A DNA stretch of 7,181 bases, taken from positions 1 through 7,181 of the forward strand of contig JAENWE010000120.1 of assembly GCA_016650185.1 (NCBI GenBank). Direction: 5' to 3'. Below the pieces are notes generated by a model that worked only from the letters and a program-made list of their open reading frames with translations, ran no database searches and was not told the origin of the DNA. The position numbers and the translations under genes are program-made. This stretch comes from Vicinamibacteria bacterium (GTDB lineage Bacteria; Acidobacteriota; Vicinamibacteria; Fen-336; JAGNNV01). Shown here piece by piece: positions 1 through 7,181 of this stretch. The stretch's first letter is position 1; every line of letters starts with the position of its first letter.

Positions 1-1
1 C

Positions 2-43
2 CCTGAGGAAGACCAGGCATGGGCAACCTTGGCCCAGGCGTAG
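2..43 (+). CDS. Possible C-terminal end of an antitoxin (5' end outside window)
   Basis: The frame entering from the left edge reads PEEDQAWATLAQA and stops with TAG at 41-43, 25 bases inside the downstream toxin gene. An antitoxin gene just upstream of, and overlapping, its toxin is the usual layout for PemK/MazF modules, and the acidic P-E-E-D-Q turn followed by a short Ala-rich helix suits an antitoxin tail. Only 13 residues are visible, so the family cannot be named. Another forward frame stops at 4-6 (TGA) and could equally be the end of the upstream gene; in that case the pair would not overlap. Confidence 0.35.
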   Translation, partial: PEEDQAWATLAQA

Positions 44-360
44 TCGTCCTCGTCCGTTTTCCATTCTCGGACCTGTCCGCATCGAAGCTGCGACCGGCTC
101 TGGTAGTTGCGCGAGCCGGGATGACCGACTGGGTGCTTTGCCAGATCACCAGCAATCGATATGGTGACCCGCAGTCGGTGGCCATCACCAAGAGCTCGTT
201 CGAAACAGGCGGGCTGGAGCGCGACAGCTTTGTTCGACCAGCCAAGCTATTCACGGCCAACGAGGGCATCGTGATCCGATCAGTCGGGCAACTCTCCACG
301 GAAGCCCACGGCTCTGTTGTCGAGGCCATTGTCACCCTGCTGCGAGGAGAGGCCCAATAA
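19..360 (+). CDS. Type II toxin, PemK/MazF-family mRNA interferase
   Basis: The 113-residue product has the normal size and opening of a PemK/MazF toxin. These are ribosome-independent, sequence-specific endoribonucleases that cut mRNA when their labile antitoxin is lost. Visible family signs are the N-terminal strand with V-L-V-R-F-P-F-S-D (10-18), the K-L-R-P-A-L-V-V segment (23-30) whose Arg25 sits at the usual active-site position, I-T-S (43-45), and S-F-V-R-P-A-K-L-F (70-78), a conserved fold element. There is no signal peptide, so it should be cytoplasmic. The ATG at 19 has a good ribosome-binding site (GAGGAAG at 5-11, seven-base spacing). Its antitoxin would lie upstream, mostly outside the window. 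Codon use seems less GC-biased than in the genes to the right (for example AAT, TAT, CGA, CCA), which would suit horizontal transfer. The family call is secure; the RNA target and activity are not known. Confidence 0.9.
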   Translation: MGNLGPGVVVLVRFPFSDLSASKLRPALVVARAGMTDWVLCQITSNRYGDPQSVAITKSSFETGGLERDSFVRPAKLFTANEGIVIRSVGQLSTEAHGSVVEAIVTLLRGEAQ

Positions 361-367
361 GCGGGCC

Positions 368-465
368 GTCCAACAAGGCCTTGCACCAGACAAGGCGCGG
401 AGGTGTGGCCCGCGCGTCCCGACGGGGGCCAGTCGTTTCCCTGCAGGTGAAGCCGGGTGTTGTAC
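368..465 (+). other. attC-like integron recombination site (candidate)
   Basis: Eight bases after the toxin stop comes GTCCAAC (368-374), a perfect match to the attC R'' box consensus RYYYAAC. After a 6-base spacer comes TTGCACC (381-387). Near the far end, GGTGAA (446-451) pairs with it if the third base of TTGCACC is left out, which is where attC sites carry an extrahelical base. A 7-base spacer leads to GTTGTAC (459-465), which pairs with GTCCAAC with one mismatch. The 98-base length, the 6/7 spacers and a self-complementary centre (TGGCCC 406-411 with GGGCCA 426-431, or GCGCGG 395-400 with CCGCGC 410-415) all fit attC architecture. The weak point is the R' box, where T at position 5 departs from GTTRRRY. 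That is partly understandable because bases after the leading G come from the next joined segment. No integrase gene or second site is visible. It could also simply be a stem-loop between convergent genes. Confidence 0.5.
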
Positions 466-486
466 CGTCGTTCAGAGGATCGAGAG

Positions 487-621
487 ATGACGGCTCGTGA
501 TGCCAAGGTCATCGGCTACTTCGCCTACGTGTCGCGCAGCCAGTTTACTGAGGTCTTTGTGACGACAGGTCACGAGCCAGCGTCCCCACGACGAAACCAA
601 AGACCAGATAGTGCCCAGTGA
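487..621 (+). CDS. Doubtful 44-codon reading frame after the attC-like site
   Basis: An ATG at 487 with AGAGGA at 474-479 (seven-base spacing) opens a frame starting MTARDAKVIGYFAYVSRSQF and ending with TGA at 619-621. Its first 20 codons lie in the gap between the convergent toxin and ligase genes. The rest runs antisense over the ligase C-terminus, where the sequence turns into low-complexity P/R/Q residues. That suggests at most a truncated gene whose original 3' part has been replaced. If 368-465 is an attC, this frame sits where the next cassette's gene would begin. I do not recognise the protein, and it may be chance. Confidence 0.2.
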   Translation: MTARDAKVIGYFAYVSRSQFTEVFVTTGHEPASPRRNQRPDSAQ

Positions 622-2227
622 AGGCGAAGAGGTAGTCGACGAGACCGTGAACCATCATGGCCACGAGAATCGCGAGGGCCGCCCGACTCGTAGGCGACAG
701 CAAGGCGGCCCGCCAGCCGGAAGCCAGGCTGAACGCGACGGCTACGCAAAACGCGGCCAGGCCGAAAGTGCCGAGTGTCGACGCGAGCTCCAGGAAGACG
801 TTGTTCGCGTACACCCGGCTGTCGAACGCGGACTTCCCGGCGACCGTGCCGTAGGTTCGGCGAAAATTGTCGGGTCCTACTCCGAAGAACGGGTTCGCGC
901 CCCACATCCGAAGGGCGATTCTCCAAAGTTCCAGCCGCGACGGCCGCCAGGCCAGCGGCTCCGGAACGGCCTTCAAGCCCTGGGCCTCGGAGATCGCGGG
1001 AACGGCGGCGGCGGTGTTGCCCACGATCAATCGAGCCACCCCCGGCCGAACCCCCTGCCCCGAGAACCAAGTGACATCTTCGTGAACCAGGTCCCACATC
1101 AGAAGATACTCGCCCTCTTTGAGGGGCGCGCGAAGGACCGCCTCGAGGGTGATCGACTCGCCAGGCATCACGTCGCGGGAGAGATCCGTCCGGGGACCGT
1201 CAACCAGGGGGCGACCGGCATTCTCATAGAGATGGTACGAGAGGTGGATCTGGTCGGTCTTCCGCCACGGTCGTCGCCCCACGTTCCTTACCGTAACCGG
1301 AACCACCACGCGCGCGTTCGAATCCATGGCCATCTGACGGGGCGACTTGTAGGTCGCGGCGTAGAAGTCGTTCGCGTACTCTCCGCCAAGTCGAACCTGC
1401 GAGATCTCCTCCCCGCCCACAAAAAGAGTGAGACTGAGGGCGTACAAGGCGGCGGGCACGAAACGCGCTCGACCTCGCTCGAACCACGACAGCATCAGCA
1501 GACCGACCAGGCCGGCCACCCAGGCGCCGCGCGAATACGTAAAGGCGAGGCCGCTGGTCAGCAGCAGCACGAAGCCCGCGCGGGCCAAGAGCGACGATGG
1601 CCCGAGGGCGGCGCCGGCGAGAAGCGCGTAGAGGATCATTCCGGCTCCGAGATTTGGATACTCAGACCCTGCGGTTGCTCGACGCACTCCGGCGACGTTG
1701 TAGGGAATCTCGCGAAACGCGCCCAGAAGGACATCGATGGAAGGCACGCCCAGTCCTTCCAGCAAAGCGAGCACGGCCGCGCATCCGCCTGAGGCCACCA
1801 GGGCCCGGAATCCCCATTTCAGCTGACGTTCCGAGCAGCGAGAGACGAGATGGGCGAAGGTGGTCATGGCGCCCAGGCGCAGCGCGAACTTGAGAGCACC
1901 ACCGGTGGCGGCAAGGCCCGCCGAGACCAGACTCACCGCGAACATCAAAGCCAAGGCGACCAGGGATGCGGACCGCTGGCCCCTAAAACCCTGACTGAGC
2001 GCGCGGGCGGAAAGAACCGCGAAGCAGGGCAGGGCGACCGCCTCCACCAGGGACAGGTGAAAGGGGCCGAGGGGTAAGGTGAAGCGGGGCTCAAACGGCA
2101 CTACGAGCAGAAGGAAAAAGAGACAGATCTGAGCCGCACGGTCCAAGGCGGCTCCTTTCGCCACCCGCTTCGGCGTGACGATCGGCTGGTCCTTGAGCCG
2201 GTCGAGGAGGGTTTGATCGGGAGTCAT
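545..2227 (-). CDS. O-antigen ligase/polymerase family (Wzy_C) membrane protein with inserted beta-domain
   Basis: This 560-residue inner-membrane protein belongs to the O-antigen ligase/polymerase superfamily (WaaL, Wzy, PglL), which joins or polymerises undecaprenyl-linked glycans on the periplasmic face. Hydrophobic segments lie near 32-50, 57-75, 88-108, 140-160, 190-210, 215-230, 235-250, 256-271, 483-502 and 515-547. Family marks are T-Y-S-R-G-A-W (230-236), N-P-F-F-G-V-G-P-D-N-F (445-455) at the end of the large periplasmic loop, Y-A-N-N-V-F-L-E-L (473-481) and the H-G-L-V-D-Y-L-F helix (527-534). The big loop carries an extra beta-rich domain at about 303-403, which lengthens the protein beyond a typical 400-450 residues. 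I chose ATG at 2227; a TTG at 2287 would add 20 polar residues without a better ribosome-binding site and would run into the neighbouring gene's promoter region. No glycosyltransferases are adjacent, so ligase, polymerase or protein glycosylase cannot be separated. Confidence 0.88.
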   Translation of the reverse strand: MTPDQTLLDRLKDQPIVTPKRVAKGAALDRAAQICLFFLLLVVPFEPRFTLPLGPFHLSLVEAVALPCFAVLSARALSQGFRGQRSASLVALALMFAVSLVSAGLAATGGALKFALRLGAMTTFAHLVSRCSERQLKWGFRALVASGGCAAVLALLEGLGVPSIDVLLGAFREIPYNVAGVRRATAGSEYPNLGAGMILYALLAGAALGPSSLLARAGFVLLLTSGLAFTYSRGAWVAGLVGLLMLSWFERGRARFVPAALYALSLTLFVGGEEISQVRLGGEYANDFYAATYKSPRQMAMDSNARVVVPVTVRNVGRRPWRKTDQIHLSYHLYENAGRPLVDGPRTDLSRDVMPGESITLEAVLRAPLKEGEYLLMWDLVHEDVTWFSGQGVRPGVARLIVGNTAAAVPAISEAQGLKAVPEPLAWRPSRLELWRIALRMWGANPFFGVGPDNFRRTYGTVAGKSAFDSRVYANNVFLELASTLGTFGLAAFCVAVAFSLASGWRAALLSPTSRAALAILVAMMVHGLVDYLFAFTGHYLVFGFVVGTLARDLSSQRPQ

Positions 2228-2282
2228 GAGATTCGTGTCGAAGTCGGAGAGCTTAGTGCGCCAGGCGTGGGATCGGGTTGAG

Positions 2283-2288
2283 TACAAT
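2283..2288 (+). promoter_or_regulatory. Possible -10 element (TACAAT) for the phosphofructokinase gene
   Basis: TACAAT in the 89-base divergent gap matches the sigma-70 -10 consensus at five of six positions. It would place the transcription start about 22-25 bases before the ATG at 2317, leaving AGGAAG (2301-2306) as the ribosome-binding site in a short leader. No good -35 box is found 16-18 bases upstream. It overlaps the alternative ATG at 2287, which is one reason to prefer the 2317 start. Confidence 0.25.
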
Positions 2289-2316
2289 GGCGGACTTCAA
2301 AGGAAGCAACAGACCC

Positions 2317-3438
2317 ATGACCTCGAAGTCCGCCCGCGCCACCAAGCCCTTTCGTCTCGCCATGCTCACCGGAGGCGGCGACTGCCCCGGCCTCAACGCC
2401 GTCATCCGTGCCGCCGCCCGTTCGGCCTTCCGTCTTGGGTGGGAGGTGTTCGGAATCGAAGACGGGTTCGAAGGTCTCCTGACCAGGAGGGCCCATAAAC
2501 TCCATCCGCGCGACGTGAGGGGCATCCTTCACCTCGGCGGCACTATCCTGGGCACCTCGAACCGGGTGAACCCCTTCCGGGTGGAGCGGCGCTCCGCGAA
2601 CCGCTCTTCGACCGCCGACGCGGACCGATCTGCGGAAGTCGTCAGGAACTTCAAGGACATGGGCTTGGACGCCCTGATCGCGATAGGCGGCGACGGCACC
2701 CTCGGCATCGCCTTGCGCCTCGCGAAGAAGGGCATCCCCGTGGTGGGCGTCCCCAAGACCATCGACAACGACATCGAGTGCACCTCGGTGACCTTCGGCT
2801 TCGACACCGCGGTCGCCACCGCCACCGATGCCATCGACAAGCTTCACCCCACGGCCCAGGCCCACGGGCGAGTCATGGTGGTCGAACTGATGGGCCGGAA
2901 CGCGGGCTTCATCGCCCTCAACTCTGGAGTGGCGGGCGGAGCCGACGTCATTCTGATTCCCGAGATCCCGTTCGATATGAAGCGGGTTTGCGACAAGATC
3001 CGCGATCGCGAGAAGCGCCGCCGCACCGGCTACTTCTCCATCGTGGTGGTGGCCGAGGGGGCACGGAGCAAGGGCGGCAAAATACACCTCCGCTCGGTGG
3101 ACGAGGGTGAGGCGCCGCGCCTCGGCGGCATCGGTCAGTGGGTGGCTGAGGAGATCGCCAAGGGCACCGGGAAGGAGACGCGCAGCCTCGTCCTCGGGCA
3201 CCTCCAGCGAGGTGGTCCCCCCACAACGTTCGATCGTCTCCTCGGCACCCGCTTCGGCGCGGCCGCGGTCCGCGCGGTGAAGGACCGCGACTTCGAGATG
3301 ATGGTGGCTCTTAATCCGCCCCAGATCGTGCGCATCCCCCTTGCCGAGGCCGTAGGCGATGGACGCACCAAGCGCGTGCCGCTCGATTCCGATGTCGTTT
3401 TGTCGGCGCGAGGCCTCGGCGTGTCTTTCGGGGACTGA
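2317..3438 (+). CDS. pfkA: 6-phosphofructokinase (PfkA superfamily, group III-like)
   Basis: The 373-residue product phosphorylates fructose 6-phosphate to fructose 1,6-bisphosphate, the committed step of glycolysis, in the cytoplasm. In order it shows the phosphate-donor loop G-G-G-D-C-P-G (19-25), G-G-D-G-T (124-128), P-K-T-I-D-N-D (146-152) with Asp150 as the catalytic base, substrate-binding M-G-R (192-194), P-E-I-P-F (215-219) and H-L-Q-R-G-G (295-300), ending in the family-typical G-V-S-F-G-D. Two positions decide the phosphoryl donor. The site equivalent to E. coli Gly104 is Gly127, which suits ATP. The site equivalent to Gly124 is Lys147, typical of pyrophosphate enzymes. This mixed pattern is, to my knowledge, seen in actinobacterial group III ATP enzymes, so ATP is the better guess but PPi is not excluded. 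ATG at 2317 has AGGAAG ten bases upstream; ATG 2287 and TTG 2278 are in frame but lack one. It likely leads the downstream transcription unit. Confidence 0.93.
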   Translation: MTSKSARATKPFRLAMLTGGGDCPGLNAVIRAAARSAFRLGWEVFGIEDGFEGLLTRRAHKLHPRDVRGILHLGGTILGTSNRVNPFRVERRSANRSSTADADRSAEVVRNFKDMGLDALIAIGGDGTLGIALRLAKKGIPVVGVPKTIDNDIECTSVTFGFDTAVATATDAIDKLHPTAQAHGRVMVVELMGRNAGFIALNSGVAGGADVILIPEIPFDMKRVCDKIRDREKRRRTGYFSIVVVAEGARSKGGKIHLRSVDEGEAPRLGGIGQWVAEEIAKGTGKETRSLVLGHLQRGGPPTTFDRLLGTRFGAAAVRAVKDRDFEMMVALNPPQIVRIPLAEAVGDGRTKRVPLDSDVVLSARGLGVSFGD

Positions 3439-3452
3439 AGGGAGAGCGGCTG

Positions 3453-3503
3453 ATGAGCGAAATCCTGCGATTCCTGTCCCAACCAGCTCGGCAAGGAAGT
3501 TAG
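3453..3503 (+). CDS. Possible 16-codon leader peptide between pfkA and the dehydrogenase gene
   Basis: ATG at 3453 is preceded by a good ribosome-binding site (GGGAG within 3440-3444, eight-base spacing) and opens a short frame, MSEILRFLSQPARQGS, ending with TAG at 3501-3503. The stop overlaps a perfect AGGAGG (3502-3507) that has no start codon at normal distance; the nearest real start is the GTG at 3543, 35 bases on. The layout could be a translated leader or a re-initiation device for the dehydrogenase, or chance in a 104-base gap. The peptide has no run of one amino acid that would mark an attenuator. Confidence 0.25.
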   Translation: MSEILRFLSQPARQGS

Positions 3504-3542
3504 GAGGCCCGGGCGGCCGTCGGTCGCTAAGATCTCCACCAC

Positions 3543-6389
<2,847 letters not shown>

Positions 6390-6392
6390 GCG

Positions 6393-7010
6393 ATGGACGC
6401 GCTGCTCCAATTCGTCCTCGCCCAGGATCCGGTCACCGTCATCCTCCTTTTGATGCTCATTTCGATGCTGGAGAACGTGTTCCCCCCTGTTCCCGCGGAT
6501 GTGGCCACGGCCCTCGGCGCCTTCTGGGCGGTGCGCGCCGGAGTCTCGCCCGTACTGGTCGGCCTTCTTTGTTTCGTCGGCAATCAGATCTCCGCCTTTT
6601 CCGTCTACTTCTGGGCGAGAGCCAAGGGCGAGGCGGTTCTCCGCTCCTCTGCCTTCAGGTCCCTTCTTCCCGTGGAAATACAGCCGGTCGTGCGCGGCCA
6701 CATCGAACGTTTTGGCAGCGCGGGCATTTTCTTCAGCCGCTTTCTGCCCGGCCTGCGCGCCGGGGTGCTCCCCTTCGCCGCCATCAACGGTCTCTCTCCC
6801 CTGAAGGCGCTCGGACCGGCCACCCTCGCGACCCTGATCTGGTACCTCGCCCTGACCGCGGTCGGCTCGGCCCTGGGCCTCGCTTACGACGACGTTCGGG
6901 AGACGGTGGCTCGGGCCACCGGCTTGCTGGGCGCTCTCGGAATCACTCTCGCGGTCGTGGGAGCCGCACTCCTCTGGCGAACCGGCAAAAAAGCGCGAGC
7001 CCGGCGATAG
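6393..7010 (+). CDS. DedA family (SNARE-associated/VTT domain) inner-membrane protein
   Basis: The 205-residue polytopic protein belongs to the DedA family, conserved membrane proteins linked to undecaprenyl-phosphate or phospholipid flipping, proton-motive-force maintenance and envelope stress resistance. Diagnostic motifs are E-N-V-F-P-P-V-P-A-D (27-36), the re-entrant-loop signature with an essential acidic residue, and F-S-R-F-L-P-G-L-R-A-G (114-124), which holds the conserved Arg116 and Arg122. Hydrophobic stretches surround 14-30, 37-75, 107-130, 133-165 and 177-198, and the tail is basic (K-K-A-R-A-R-R). It starts three bases after the dehydrogenase stop with almost no ribosome-binding site of its own, so translation is probably coupled to the upstream gene. 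The upstream dehydrogenase is not a known DedA partner. The transported lipid cannot be assigned from sequence alone. Confidence 0.93.
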   Translation: MDALLQFVLAQDPVTVILLLMLISMLENVFPPVPADVATALGAFWAVRAGVSPVLVGLLCFVGNQISAFSVYFWARAKGEAVLRSSAFRSLLPVEIQPVVRGHIERFGSAGIFFSRFLPGLRAGVLPFAAINGLSPLKALGPATLATLIWYLALTAVGSALGLAYDDVRETVARATGLLGALGITLAVVGAALLWRTGKKARARR

Positions 7011-7049
7011 CGAACGCTCCGATCTCGACCTTTTAGAGTCCTTGGAGGG

Positions 7050-7181
7050 TCAGCGTGGCGTCTTGAGCGCCGATTTCTTGCCTTCTCGAAGTCGAATGAG
7101 GGCGCTTAGGAAAGAGTCGATGTCCGCCTGCGAGCGAATATAGAAATTCGCGCGCGAGGTGGACTTAGGGCCCACCCTGAC
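7050..7181 (-). CDS. C-terminal fragment of a class V aminotransferase / cysteine desulfurase-like protein
   Basis: Read on the minus strand from the right edge, the last 43 codons run open to a TGA at 7050-7052. The segment contains S-R-A-N-F-Y-I followed by Q-A-D-I-D-S-F-L-S-A-L. This resembles the closing strand and helix of SufS/CsdA-like pyridoxal-phosphate enzymes, where the usual form is an (S/V)RASF strand, a Y-N-T-like turn, then (E/D)-(E/D)-I/V-D and a helix. The turn here is R-S instead of Y-N-T. A basic 13-residue tail follows. The catalytic lysine and sulfur-accepting cysteine lie outside the window, so desulfurase and other class V aminotransferases cannot be told apart. It converges on the DedA gene across 39 bases with no clear terminator hairpin. 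Confidence 0.6.
   Translation of the reverse strand, partial: VRVGPKSTSRANFYIRSQADIDSFLSALIRLREGKKSALKTPR

Noticed and set aside
406..431. Rho-independent terminator between the toxin and ligase genes
   Set aside because: The TGGCCC/GGGCCA hairpin is real on paper but no T-tract follows on either strand, and it is better explained as the centre of the attC-like fold.
611..1792. A 393-codon plus-strand frame across the ligase gene
   Set aside because: It gives an R/E/G-rich product with no hydrophobic core, while the opposite strand encodes a coherent polytopic membrane protein with family motifs.
2228..2287. TTG-started 20-residue extension of the ligase-like protein
   Set aside because: No ribosome-binding site precedes the TTG, the added residues are polar, and the extension would cover the divergent gap and overlap the possible pfkA -10 element.
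2278..2316. Upstream TTG (2278) or ATG (2287) start for phosphofructokinase
   Set aside because: Neither has a ribosome-binding site, whereas ATG 2317 follows AGGAAG at ten bases and begins close to the conserved first strand of the family.
2224..3201. A 325-codon minus-strand frame over the phosphofructokinase gene
   Set aside because: It is antisense to a gene with all active-site motifs intact, and its composition is typical of a shadow frame.

Overview
The window is GC-rich and densely coded. It looks like chromosomal DNA from a Gram-negative bacterium: there is an O-antigen ligase/polymerase-type envelope protein, an FAD/iron-sulfur respiratory-type dehydrogenase and a group III-like phosphofructokinase. 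No rRNA or other taxonomic marker is present. The protein types would fit lineages such as Acidobacteriota, Myxococcota, Gemmatimonadota or Candidatus Eisenbacteria, but that is inference and the phylum stays open.

Left end (1-544): a PemK/MazF-family toxin gene (19-360). Its start overlaps what may be the last 13 codons of an upstream antitoxin (2-43). Just after the toxin stop, 368-465 has the layout of an integron attC recombination site: outer and inner complementary arms, one unpaired base in the inner arm, 6- and 7-base spacers and a foldable centre. A toxin-antitoxin pair followed by attC is a classic integron cassette, so this end may be a cassette remnant. A weak 44-codon reading frame (487-621) follows it.

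Centre left (545-2227, minus strand): a 560-aa polytopic membrane protein of the O-antigen ligase/Wzy_C family, with a beta-rich domain of about 100 residues inserted in its large loop. It converges on the toxin gene and diverges from the phosphofructokinase gene across an 89-base gap.

Centre to right (2317-7010, plus strand): a probable three-gene transcription unit. It contains 6-phosphofructokinase (2317-3438), a 948-aa FAD/4Fe-4S D-2-hydroxyacid dehydrogenase of the YdiJ/Dld-II type (3543-6389), and a DedA-family membrane protein (6393-7010) that starts three bases after the dehydrogenase stop. The 104-base gap between the first two genes holds a 16-codon reading frame with a good ribosome-binding site. 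Glycolytic entry and D-lactate/D-2-hydroxyglutarate oxidation are both central carbon functions; the DedA partner is a general membrane-homeostasis protein.

Right edge (7050-7181, minus strand): the C-terminal 43 residues of what looks like a class V aminotransferase/cysteine desulfurase, convergent with dedA.

No tRNA, rRNA, CRISPR array, insertion sequence or convincing rho-independent terminator was seen. Most of the window is ordinary. The points most worth a second look are the attC-like site behind the toxin gene and the extra domain in the ligase.
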